Shown here one piece after another: positions 7,877 to 15,651 of a stretch of 59,907 nt of DNA. The notes beneath the pieces were generated by a model. That model saw only the letters and a list, made by a program, of their open reading frames with translations, searched no databases and was not told where the DNA came from. The position numbers and the translations under genes are program-made. Numbering within the stretch: the first letter of the stretch is position 1; each line of letters opens with the position of its first letter. This stretch comes from Pseudomonas viridiflava (GTDB lineage Bacteria; Pseudomonadota; Gammaproteobacteria; Pseudomonadales; Pseudomonadaceae): positions 1 through 59,907 of the forward strand of contig NZ_RBTP01000079.1 of the NCBI RefSeq assembly GCF_003702045.1, written 5' to 3'.

Positions 7877-8617
7877 TCAAACGCTCATGCCGCCATCGAT
7901 GACGTGCACCGCGCCCGACGTGTACGAGGATGCGTCAGAGCCCAGGTACAGAACCAGTTGCGCAATTTCTTCGACGCTGCCGATGCGACCCATCGGCTGG
8001 CGGTCGACGAACTGTTGATAGACCTGCGCCTCGGATACGCCCTGTTGCTCAGCCTGTGCAGCGATACGCATGCGCAGCGACGGTGAATCCACCGTACCCG
8101 GACAAATAGCATTGCAGCGAATGCCTTGCCCAATGAAATCTGTGGCGACCGATTTGGTCAGGCCTATCACGGCCGCTTTGGTGGCGCTGTAGGCGAAGCG
8201 GTTGGGCACGCCTTTGACGCTTGAAGCCACAGAAGACATGTTGATAATCGAACCGCCGCCACGCGCAAGCATGCCAGGCAAAAACGCCTGAATCATGCGA
8301 TACATCGCCGTCACGTTGATCTCAATGGAGCGCTGCCATGCGGCTTCGTCGCACTCCAGAAGGGTCCCGCTGTGCACGTAACCTGCGCAGTTAAACAACA
8401 CGTCCACCGGGCCGATGCTTTCGCTGGCAAGCCGGATGTCGTGCGCCGAGGTCACGTCCAGCCTGATGGCCTCCACGCCCTCAACGCCTTGCAGGTTGTG
8501 CAGGTCAATGTCTGTGGCAATGACCTGAGCACCGGCCTGTGCGAACGCCTTGGCACTGGCCAGCCCTATCCCTTGACCTGCCGCCGTGATCAGCACTCGC
8601 TTGTCGTTCATCATCAT
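7877..8617 (-). CDS. SDR dehydrogenase, 2-keto-3-deoxy-sugar-acid 4-dehydrogenase-like
   Basis: A 246-residue classical short-chain dehydrogenase. It has TAAGQGIG (11-18), an acidic ATDID turn that favours NAD, FNCAGY (about 75-80), active-site YSATK (Tyr143/Lys147), and the distinctive CNAICPGTVDSPSLR segment. It resembles bacterial 2-keto-3-deoxy-L-fuconate dehydrogenase closely from memory, including NRFAYSATKAAVIGLTKSVA. Predicted to oxidise C4 of a 2-keto-3-deoxy sugar acid for the FAH-family hydrolase downstream. Its ATG overlaps the transporter's stop (ATGA), showing coupling. Three consecutive ATGs make the exact start uncertain by two codons. The chain length of the sugar (C5 or 6-deoxy-C6) is unknown. 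Confidence 0.87.
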   Translation of the reverse strand: MMMNDKRVLITAAGQGIGLASAKAFAQAGAQVIATDIDLHNLQGVEGVEAIRLDVTSAHDIRLASESIGPVDVLFNCAGYVHSGTLLECDEAAWQRSIEINVTAMYRMIQAFLPGMLARGGGSIINMSSVASSVKGVPNRFAYSATKAAVIGLTKSVATDFIGQGIRCNAICPGTVDSPSLRMRIAAQAEQQGVSEAQVYQQFVDRQPMGRIGSVEEIAQLVLYLGSDASSYTSGAVHVIDGGMSV

Positions 8618-9990
8618 GTTTTCTCCATGCCGAGGATGGTGGGGGCAACCGGCGCGATCACTTCAGCCCTGCCAAGCATGCTGCGCGGGATCATCAGGAT
8701 CAGCCCGCCACTGACCAGCAAACAGAGCGCCAGTACATAAGTCCCGTTGTTAATATCGCCCGTCAGCGTCTCTGCAACTGCCGTGATCATCGAACCGGTG
8801 AAACCGGACAGGTTGCCGATGGCGTTGATCATCCCGATGCCTGCCGCGGCAGCGACGCCGGACAGCAACGTACCCGGCAGCGTCCAGAAGATCGGCATCA
8901 GGCTGAGAATCCCCGACGCTGCCACACTGAGAAACACCACCGACAATACTAGATTGTGGGCAAAGTAGGCGCTAAGGATCAGACCAATGCCGCCAATGAA
9001 AGCTGGAACGGCGGCGTGCAGCCGGCGTTCACCGGTGCGATTGGAGTGGCGTGCATTGAGGAGCATGGCAATGGTTGCGATGCTGTAGGGAATGGCGGTC
9101 AACAAACCGATATGAAAGGTATTGGCGATACCGGCACTCTTGATGATCGACGGCATCCAGAAGGCCAGGCCATAGAAGCCGGTGTTGAACGTCAGCAATA
9201 TCAGCACCAGCAGCCACACACGCGGATTGAAGAACACCTCACCGAGCTTCGATGCCTTACCCTTGTTGTCGTTCGCAAGGTTGGCCTTGAGCATGGCTTT
9301 CTCGGCTGCCGAGAGCCATTTGGCCGAATCGATGCTGTCGCACAGATAGACGATGACCACCACCGCCATGATGATCGAGGGAATGCCTTCGATGATCAGC
9401 ATCCACTGCCAACCGGCCATGCCGTGGACGCCGTTCATGCGGGTCATCAGCCAGCCTGACAGCATGCCGCCCAGCGTCAGGCTGACTGGCAAGGCCATCA
9501 GGAAACCAGACATCACGCGGCTTTGCCGATGCGTCGGAAACCAATAGTTCAGGTACAGGATGACGCCGGGAAAGAAGCCCGCTTCACAAACGCCGAGCAA
9601 AAAGCGCAGCACGTAAAACATGGTGCTCGACTCGACGTGAACGAACCGTGCAAGCGGCACCGTGAACGCAACGGCGATGGACACCAGCGCCCAGCTGAAC
9701 ATGATTCGGGCAATCCAGAAACGCGCGCCAAGCCGATGCAGCAGCAGGTTGCTCGGCACTTCGAACAGGAAATAACCCCAGAAGAACACACTGGCGCCCA
9801 GCGCATAGACGGTGTTGCTGAATTGCAGGTCGCTGAGCATGTCCAGCTTGGCGAAACCTATGTTGACGCGATCCAGGTACGCGGCCATGTAGCACAGCAA
9901 CAGAATCGGCAGAATTCTCAGGATGACTTTGCGATAGGTGCGGTTTTCAAAACCGGCATCGTGCCCTTGCTGTTCGGAGCGTGTATGCAT
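8614..9990 (-). CDS. MFS transporter, anion:cation symporter (sugar-acid) family
   Basis: A 458-residue permease with 12 predicted transmembrane helices and the ACS-family signature YLDRVNIGFAK in the first helix-loop. The family carries hexuronates, phthalate, tartrate, galactonate and related organic anions with protons. The ATG at 9990 was chosen because AAGGGTGA lies just upstream and the next residues form a short polar N-terminus. First gene of the transporter-SDR-hydrolase operon, so it most likely imports the sugar acid degraded by this locus. An operator-like palindrome lies about 150 bases upstream of the start. Confidence 0.88.
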   Translation of the reverse strand: MHTRSEQQGHDAGFENRTYRKVILRILPILLLCYMAAYLDRVNIGFAKLDMLSDLQFSNTVYALGASVFFWGYFLFEVPSNLLLHRLGARFWIARIMFSWALVSIAVAFTVPLARFVHVESSTMFYVLRFLLGVCEAGFFPGVILYLNYWFPTHRQSRVMSGFLMALPVSLTLGGMLSGWLMTRMNGVHGMAGWQWMLIIEGIPSIIMAVVVIVYLCDSIDSAKWLSAAEKAMLKANLANDNKGKASKLGEVFFNPRVWLLVLILLTFNTGFYGLAFWMPSIIKSAGIANTFHIGLLTAIPYSIATIAMLLNARHSNRTGERRLHAAVPAFIGGIGLILSAYFAHNLVLSVVFLSVAASGILSLMPIFWTLPGTLLSGVAAAAGIGMINAIGNLSGFTGSMITAVAETLTGDINNGTYVLALCLLVSGGLILMIPRSMLGRAEVIAPVAPTILGMEKT

Positions 9991-10136
9991 GTGAATCACC
10001 CTTGGCATGCGGGCATGCCTCATTGTTTTTATGGAGTGGGTCTTCGCAGCGGCAGACGACCAGCCGCCCGATGCTGGGACTGGTCAGTAATCTAGGACAG
10101 GGATCGATTCAATCCCAATGGCATTTTTGGATTAAG

Positions 10137-10155
10137 CGATAACAGCTGGTTATTG
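10137..10155. promoter_or_regulatory. Candidate LysR operator upstream of the transporter operon
   Basis: A palindrome CGATAAC-N5-GTTATTG lies in the 179-base gap between the LysR gene's stop and the transporter start. Its reverse complement is CAATAAC-N5-GTTATCG, identical in both 7-bp arms to the site at 11138-11156. It has the T-N11-A geometry of LysR-type sites. A weak promoter (TTGGGA at 10113-10118 and TAGATT at 10089-10094 on the minus strand, 18-base spacer) lies just downstream. Confidence 0.6.
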
Positions 10156-10169
10156 ATTTTGCCGCAGGC

Positions 10170-11120
10170 TCAAACCTGTTTCTCCTGAGCCAAACGTGCG
10201 TTCTCCAAAAGAATGCTGGCGAACTCCTGAGCAGGTCCCGCAAGCCGTTCGCTTTTGCGGGTCAGGATGCCGTAGAACTGTGGCACCAGATGCATCTGTG
10301 TTTCCAGCGTCTTGAGCAAGCCGCTTTCCAGGTGAGGAGCGACCATTGCGTCAGGCAGCATGCCGATCATCGGACCGCTTTGCAGCACCTTCAGAAAGGT
10401 CTGCATGGAGATGGTATCGATGGTGTTGCGCGGTACGTCCACGCCTGCATTGGCGAACGCCTCTTCCATGCGCCCGCGAATCGGCGTGCCCTTGGGGTAC
10501 AGCATCCACGGCCAGTCCACCAGTTGCCGCAAGGTCATGGGGCCCGCGTCGCACAGTGGATGGCGGCTGTTGACCACGATACTGAAAGGCTCGGGCGCCA
10601 GCGCCTGAAAATCGTAGCGCTGCTGCTGGCCCTGTTCGGTGAAGCGCCCAATGGCCAGGTCCAGCGTGCGCTCCTCCAGCATCGCCATCAGATGGTCACT
10701 GGTTTGTTCCACCACTTCGATCGCCAATAACGGCCAGCGCTCTTTGATCTGCACGATGGCTTGGGGCAGCACCACGGCGGTGGCCGCGAAAATCCCACCC
10801 ACCTTGAGGTGCCCATGACCGCCGGCACTCAGGTTGTTGATCTGCTCGACAAAGGTGCGGGCATCGTTCAACGCCAACTGTGCGTATCGCACCACCTGCA
10901 GCCCCAGCGAGGTCGGGACCATGCTGCGCGGCAACCGCTCGAAAATTGCGAAACCCAACAGGCTTTCAATCTCCTTGAGCATCTTGCTGAGTGCAGGCTG
11001 GCTGAGGTTCATCTGCTGCGCGGCCAGATGCATGTTCTGCGTTCGGCCCAGCGTATCGATCAGGGTCAGGTGCCGGAATTTAAGCCAGTTGCAGAAGCTG
11101 GAGAAGGACAGGTCCGACAT
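10170..11120 (-). CDS. LysR-type transcriptional regulator of the sugar-acid locus (GbpR-like)
   Basis: A 316-residue LTTR. The N-terminal winged helix-turn-helix spans about residues 12-75 (HLTLIDTLGRTQNMHLAAQQMNLSQPALSK as segments, then LGFAIFER). The C-terminal periplasmic-binding-like effector domain begins near residue 98 (HGHLKVGGIF). It resembles GbpR-type LTTRs found beside sugar and sugar-acid genes. It sits between the two catabolic arms: divergent from the XylX-like/dehydratase genes and upstream of the transporter operon. Matched palindromes occur in both flanking promoters, including its own, so autoregulation and control of both arms are likely. The inducer is probably a sugar acid, inferred only. 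Confidence 0.9.
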   Translation of the reverse strand: MSDLSFSSFCNWLKFRHLTLIDTLGRTQNMHLAAQQMNLSQPALSKMLKEIESLLGFAIFERLPRSMVPTSLGLQVVRYAQLALNDARTFVEQINNLSAGGHGHLKVGGIFAATAVVLPQAIVQIKERWPLLAIEVVEQTSDHLMAMLEERTLDLAIGRFTEQGQQQRYDFQALAPEPFSIVVNSRHPLCDAGPMTLRQLVDWPWMLYPKGTPIRGRMEEAFANAGVDVPRNTIDTISMQTFLKVLQSGPMIGMLPDAMVAPHLESGLLKTLETQMHLVPQFYGILTRKSERLAGPAQEFASILLENARLAQEKQV

Positions 11121-11137
11121 GTTTTCCTCGGCCCCGG

Positions 11138-11156
11138 CAATAACGCCAGGTTATCG
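11138..11156. promoter_or_regulatory. Candidate LysR operator in the divergent promoter
   Basis: A palindrome CAATAAC-N5-GTTATCG lies between the LysR start (11120) and the divergent XylX-like gene (11236). Both 7-base arms match the palindrome at 10137-10155 read on the opposite strand. A second, overlapping perfect palindrome TTATCGATAA occupies 11151-11160. The position, 18 bases upstream of the regulator's own start codon, is typical of an autoregulated LTTR. Confidence 0.6.
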
Positions 11157-11235
11157 ATAAGTGAAAATTTGCCATTGGAGTTTATCCACAGCGCCCCCTA
11201 GCGTGCAGGTTTTAATGAATCAGGAAGCCTTCGCC

Positions 11236-12417
11236 ATGCCGATCAGCCTCACGCCCGAAAACACCCTGCCCACGGACGGCCTGCCCGCCACGCTGATCGG
11301 GCGCGCCTGGATTCCCGGCACACTGGCAGGCCCCTCTCCCATCGTGCTGCGCGCCGATGGGGTCTTCGATCTATCGGCACATTTTGCGACCATCAGCGAG
11401 CTGCTGGAGCAGGACTCGCCACTGGATGCCGTGCGTCAGGCAGAGGGACGTTTTGTGACCCGTCTTGACGCGCTATTGGCCAATACCGGTCCGAATCCTG
11501 ATCCTGACCAGCCGTATCTGCTCGCGCCGCTGGACCTGCAGGTTATCAAAGCGGCGGGCGTGACCTTTGCCGCCAGCATGATTGAGCGCGTCATTGAAGA
11601 AAAAGCCGGTGGCGATGCAGCGGCTGCCGAAAGCGTGCGGGCGATGGTGCGTGAAGTGATTGGCGATAACTTGCGCGCCGTCAAACCCGGTTCCGAACAG
11701 GCTGCGCGTCTGAAAACGGTACTGACCGAGAAAGGCATGTGGTCACCGTACCTGGAAGTGGGCATCGGTCCTGACGCCGAAATTTTCACTAAGGCTCCCG
11801 TGCTGTCCGCCGTCGGCAGCGCCAGCCAGATCGGCATTCACCCTGGCTCGCAATGGAACAACCCAGAGCCCGAGGTGGTGCTGGCGGTGAACAGCCGCGG
11901 TCAGGTGAAGGGCGCGACGCTGGGCAACGACGTCAACTTGCGCGACTTTGAAGGTCGAAGCGCACTGCTGCTGGGTAAAGCCAAGGACAACAACGCGTCT
12001 TGTGCCATCGGGCCGTTCATTCGTCTGTTCGACGAACATTTCGGCCTGGAGGACGTACGCAACTGCGTCATCGATCTACAGGTACACGGCAGCGACGGTT
12101 ATCGGTTGAACGGCGCCAGCTCCATGAATCAGATCAGCCGCGACCCGCTGGACCTTGTGGCACAGACGCTCAATGCCAATCACCAGTACCCGGACGGCCT
12201 GGTGCTGTTCCTGGGTACGCTGTTTGCGCCCACAGAAGACCGTGATCACCCCGGTGCCGGGTTCACCCACAAGCAGGGAGATCAGGTGACCATCAGCAGC
12301 CGCTCGCTTGGCAGCCTGCACAATCAGGTCACGTTCAGTGACATCGCCACGCCCTGGACATTCGGTATCAGCGCATTGTTCAGCAACCTCTGCGCCCGAG
12401 GCTTACTGGGGCGTTAA
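11236..12417 (+). CDS. FAH-fold protein, 2-keto-3-deoxy-pentonate dehydratase-like (XylX type)
   Basis: A 393-residue protein with the FAH catalytic fold in its C-terminal half: EPEVVLAVNSRGQVKGATLGND (as adjoining segments), NLRDFEGRSALLLGKAKDN, then GDQVTISS. At about 390 residues it is longer than typical FAH hydrolases but matches the class containing Caulobacter XylX, which dehydrates 2-keto-3-deoxy-D-xylonate to alpha-ketoglutarate semialdehyde. It is paired with an IlvD/Edd dehydratase 48 bases downstream, the combination used in the Weimberg pathway. The ATG at 11236 follows AGGA with 10-base spacing; 11215 is an alternative start. The required semialdehyde dehydrogenase is not in this window. 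Confidence 0.83.
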   Translation: MPISLTPENTLPTDGLPATLIGRAWIPGTLAGPSPIVLRADGVFDLSAHFATISELLEQDSPLDAVRQAEGRFVTRLDALLANTGPNPDPDQPYLLAPLDLQVIKAAGVTFAASMIERVIEEKAGGDAAAAESVRAMVREVIGDNLRAVKPGSEQAARLKTVLTEKGMWSPYLEVGIGPDAEIFTKAPVLSAVGSASQIGIHPGSQWNNPEPEVVLAVNSRGQVKGATLGNDVNLRDFEGRSALLLGKAKDNNASCAIGPFIRLFDEHFGLEDVRNCVIDLQVHGSDGYRLNGASSMNQISRDPLDLVAQTLNANHQYPDGLVLFLGTLFAPTEDRDHPGAGFTHKQGDQVTISSRSLGSLHNQVTFSDIATPWTFGISALFSNLCARGLLGR

Positions 12418-12465
12418 GCGGCACACTCCCGACCTGAACGCCCAATAACAAGAGAGAAAGCCACC

Positions 12466-14250
12466 ATGACCCAGCCTTTGAAACGTTCCCTGCGCAGCCA
12501 GCAATGGTTCGACGACCCCGACCACGCCGACATGACTGCGCTGTATGTCGAGCGCTACATGAACTACGGCCTGACGCGAGATGAGCTGCAATCTGGACGG
12601 CCGATCATCGGTATCGCCCAGACCGGCAGCGACCTGACGCCCTGCAACCGTCATCACATCGAACTGGCCCAGCGGGTCAAGGCCGGGATTCGCGACGCGG
12701 GCGGAATTCCAATGGAGTTTCCGGTCCATCCGATTGCCGAGCAAAGCCGCCGTCCTACCGCTGCGCTGGACCGCAACCTGGCCTATCTTGGGCTGGTGGA
12801 GATTCTGCACGGCTATCCGCTCGATGGCGTGGTGCTCACCACCGGCTGCGACAAAACCACGCCCGCCTGCCTGATGGCTGCGGCGACTACGGATTTGCCG
12901 GCCATCGTGCTGTCCGGTGGACCGATGCTCGATGGCCATCACAAAGGCGAACTGATCGGCTCCGGCACCGTGCTGTGGCATGCACGCAAGCTATTGGCAG
13001 CCGAAGAGATCAGCTACGAAGGCTTCATGGAAATGACCACCGCCGCATCGCCCTCGGTCGGTCATTGCAACACCATGGGCACGGCGTTATCCATGAACGC
13101 ATTGGCTGAAGCCTTGGGCATGTCATTGCCAGGCTGTGCGAGCATTCCGGCACCGTATCGCGAGCGCGGGCAAATGGCATACGCCACGGGCAAACGCATT
13201 TGCGATCTGGTGCGTGAAGACGTGAAGCCCTCGCACATCATGACGCGCCAGGCATTCGAAAACGCGATTGCCGTGGCTTCGGCGCTGGGTGCGTCGAGTA
13301 ACTGTCCGCCGCACTTGATCGCCATCGCCCGCCATACGGGTATCGACCTGAGTCTGGACGACTGGCAGCGGATCGGCGAAGACGTCCCGTTGCTGGTCAA
13401 CTGCATGCCTGCGGGAAAATACCTGGGCGAAGGCTTTCACCGCGCGGGCGGCGTGCCTGCCGTGATGCATGAACTGCAAAAAGCCGGACGTCTGCATGAG
13501 GAATGCGCCACGGTCAGCGGCCGGACCATTGGCGACATTGTCCGCGCATCCGTGACCACCAACACCGAGGTGATCCTGCCCTACGACGCGCCCCTCAAGT
13601 ACCGCGCGGGGTTCATCGTGCTCAGCGGCAATTTCTTCGACAGCGCCATCATGAAGATGTCGGTGGTGGGCGAGGCCTTCCGCAAGACCTACCTGTCCGA
13701 GCCGGGAGCGGAAAACAGTTTCGAAGCACGTGCCATCGTATTTGAAGGGCCTGAGGACTATCGTGCACGCATCGACGACCCTGCGCTGGACATCGACGAG
13801 CGCTGCATTCTGGTCATTCGTGGCGCAGGCACAGTCGGTTATCCAGGCAGCGCCGAAGTGGTCAACATGGACCCTCCCGCCGCGCTGATTAAACAAGGCA
13901 TCGACTCGCTGCCGTGTCTGGGCGACGGTCGCCAGAGTGGCACGTCAGCCAGCCCATCGATTCTCAACATGTCGCCGGAAGCAGCCATCGGCGGAGGCCT
14001 GGCCTTGCTGCGCACCAACGATCGCCTGCGCGTCGACCTCAACGCCCGCTCGGTCAACCTGCTGGTGGACGAAGATGAAATGGCCGCACGCCGCCAGGCA
14101 TGGGCACCCTCGATTCCGCCCTCGCAAACGCCCTGGCAGGAACTTTATCGTCAGTTGGTCGGGCAGTTATCCACAGGCGGCTGCCTGGAACCGGCCACGC
14201 TGCACATGAAGGTGATCGCACGCAGTGGCGCGCCGAGGCATTCGCACTGA
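12466..14250 (+). CDS. IlvD/Edd-family sugar-acid dehydratase (xylonate/arabonate type)
   Basis: A 594-residue Fe-S dehydratase. The three cluster cysteines are visible: Cys60 in LTPCNRHH, Cys128 in TTGCDKTTPA and Cys201 in VGHCNTMG, consistent with the [2Fe-2S] pentonate dehydratases. Length and sequence fit D-xylonate/L-arabonate dehydratases (about 580-595 aa) better than IlvD or Edd. Predicted to convert an aldonic acid into its 2-keto-3-deoxy derivative, feeding either the XylX-like dehydratase beside it or the SDR/FAH pair on the other arm. The start ATG follows GAGAGAAAG. Second gene of the operon divergent from the LysR regulator. Confidence 0.88.
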   Translation: MTQPLKRSLRSQQWFDDPDHADMTALYVERYMNYGLTRDELQSGRPIIGIAQTGSDLTPCNRHHIELAQRVKAGIRDAGGIPMEFPVHPIAEQSRRPTAALDRNLAYLGLVEILHGYPLDGVVLTTGCDKTTPACLMAAATTDLPAIVLSGGPMLDGHHKGELIGSGTVLWHARKLLAAEEISYEGFMEMTTAASPSVGHCNTMGTALSMNALAEALGMSLPGCASIPAPYRERGQMAYATGKRICDLVREDVKPSHIMTRQAFENAIAVASALGASSNCPPHLIAIARHTGIDLSLDDWQRIGEDVPLLVNCMPAGKYLGEGFHRAGGVPAVMHELQKAGRLHEECATVSGRTIGDIVRASVTTNTEVILPYDAPLKYRAGFIVLSGNFFDSAIMKMSVVGEAFRKTYLSEPGAENSFEARAIVFEGPEDYRARIDDPALDIDERCILVIRGAGTVGYPGSAEVVNMDPPAALIKQGIDSLPCLGDGRQSGTSASPSILNMSPEAAIGGGLALLRTNDRLRVDLNARSVNLLVDEDEMAARRQAWAPSIPPSQTPWQELYRQLVGQLSTGGCLEPATLHMKVIARSGAPRHSH

Positions 14251-14265
14251 GGGGGGTGTAGGGAG

Positions 14266-14290
14266 CGCATCCGCCCTTGCGGCGGATGCG
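14266..14290. terminator. Hairpin between convergent genes
   Basis: A perfect 10-bp stem (CGCATCCGCC / GGCGGATGCG) with a 5-base loop lies in the 49-base gap between the dehydratase and the convergent reductase. No T-run follows on either strand, so the terminator function is uncertain. Confidence 0.45.
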
Positions 14291-14299
14291 TGGTACGGG

Positions 14300-15391
14300 T
14301 CAGGCCGTTGCTTGCGCAAGCGTCGGGTAATCGGTGTAGCCCTCTGCCCCGCCACCGTAAAGCGTGGCCGGGTTCATTGCCGCCAGCGGCGCGCCTGCTT
14401 TCAAGCGCTCGGTCAGGTCCGGATTACTAATGAACGGACGCCCGAACGCCACCAGGTCAATATGGCCATCAACCAGTTGCGAGGTTGCCAGATCGAGGTC
14501 GTACCCGTTGTTGGCCAGATAGGTCTGATGGAAGCGCTTACGCAGTTGCTGATAGTTGAAAGGTGCAACATCGCGCGGACCACCGGTAGCGCCCTCGACG
14601 ACATGAAGATAAATGACGCCCAGTGCACTGAGTTCCTCGGCAATGTAGTTGTACTGAGGCTGAGGATCGCTGCACGTGATCGCGCCAGCAGGCGAGGTGG
14701 GCGAAATGCGGACGCCGGTACGGTTCGCACCAATTTCATTGACGACCGCAGCCGTCACTTCCAGCAACAGACGCGCACGGTTCTCGACAGAGCCGCCGTA
14801 AGCGTCAGTCCGGGTATTGGCGCCATCCTTGATGAACTGCTCCAGCAGGTAACCGTTCGCGCCGTGCACCTCCACACCATCAAAACCGGCTGCAATGGCA
14901 TTCGCCGCCGCCTGACGGAAATCATTCACGATGCCCGGCAACTCGCTCAATTCCAGCGCACGCGGCTCGGAAACATCATGGAAGCCGTTATTCACGAACG
15001 TCTTGGTTTCGGCACGAATCGCCGAAGGCGCAACCGGCGCAGCACCGCCCGGTTGCAAATCCACATGAGAAATACGCCCCACGTGCCACAGCTGCACAAA
15101 AATACGTCCACCTTTGGCATGCACCTCATCCGTCACCTTGCGCCAGCCATCAATCTGCGCTTGGGTATAAATGCCCGGCGTGTCTTGATAACCCTGCGCC
15201 TGCGGCGATACCTGAGTCGCTTCAGTGATCAGCAAACCGGCAGACGCGCGCTGGCCGTAATAGGTCGCAGCCAGCTCGCTCGGCACCAGCCCCGCGCCCG
15301 CACGGTTGCGAGTCAGCGGAGCCATGACGATACGGTTGGACAACACGAGGTTGCCGAGGCGGTAAGTGTCGAAGAGGGATTTTTCGGTCAT
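14300..15391 (-). CDS. Old-yellow-enzyme alkene reductase (NemA/XenB type)
   Basis: A 363-residue FMN-dependent TIM-barrel ene-reductase. It shows the N-terminal LSNRIVMAPLTRNRA, FVQLWHVGRISH, the active-site strand DGVEVHGANGYLLEQF with FMN/substrate residues, and the DAYGGSVENRARLLLEV signature. These enzymes reduce activated alkenes, N-ethylmaleimide, nitrate esters and nitroaromatics with NADPH. The ATG at 15391 (MTEKSLFDTYRLG) gives the family's usual N-terminus; ATG 15424 is an alternative, and neither has a strong ribosome binding site. It is divergent from an MFS exporter with an inverted repeat between, suggesting shared electrophile-responsive control. Confidence 0.9.
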   Translation of the reverse strand: MTEKSLFDTYRLGNLVLSNRIVMAPLTRNRAGAGLVPSELAATYYGQRASAGLLITEATQVSPQAQGYQDTPGIYTQAQIDGWRKVTDEVHAKGGRIFVQLWHVGRISHVDLQPGGAAPVAPSAIRAETKTFVNNGFHDVSEPRALELSELPGIVNDFRQAAANAIAAGFDGVEVHGANGYLLEQFIKDGANTRTDAYGGSVENRARLLLEVTAAVVNEIGANRTGVRISPTSPAGAITCSDPQPQYNYIAEELSALGVIYLHVVEGATGGPRDVAPFNYQQLRKRFHQTYLANNGYDLDLATSQLVDGHIDLVAFGRPFISNPDLTERLKAGAPLAAMNPATLYGGGAEGYTDYPTLAQATA

Positions 15392-15500
15392 GTTGAGGCC
15401 TGTGATTGAGGTGGCTTTGGTCATGGGTCTGAAGCTTGGACGCGAAAGCATTGGCGCCAACGGCATCATGGGTTCAAAAGATGAATTTATGATGATGACC

Positions 15501-15530
15501 AAAATCCAAATCGTCAAGGGTTTTGATTTT
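15501..15530. promoter_or_regulatory. Inverted repeat in the divergent reductase/MFS promoter
   Basis: AAAATCCAAA and TTTTGATTTT form 10-base arms (9 of 10 complementary) separated by 10 bases. The repeat lies in the 260-base region between the two divergent start codons. Reductases of this type are often controlled by a TetR-family repressor (NemR in E. coli), but no repressor gene is adjacent here. Confidence 0.4.
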
Positions 15531-15651
15531 GACTGACATCTAAGATAGCTGGGTGGTGATGAGCGACATAATCTCAATGACCGTTTGGGATCGGGCTTAC
15601 TGATGTTTTTTCTGACAGCCGTGCCACGTCGCTTACCCAAAGGAGTTATCT

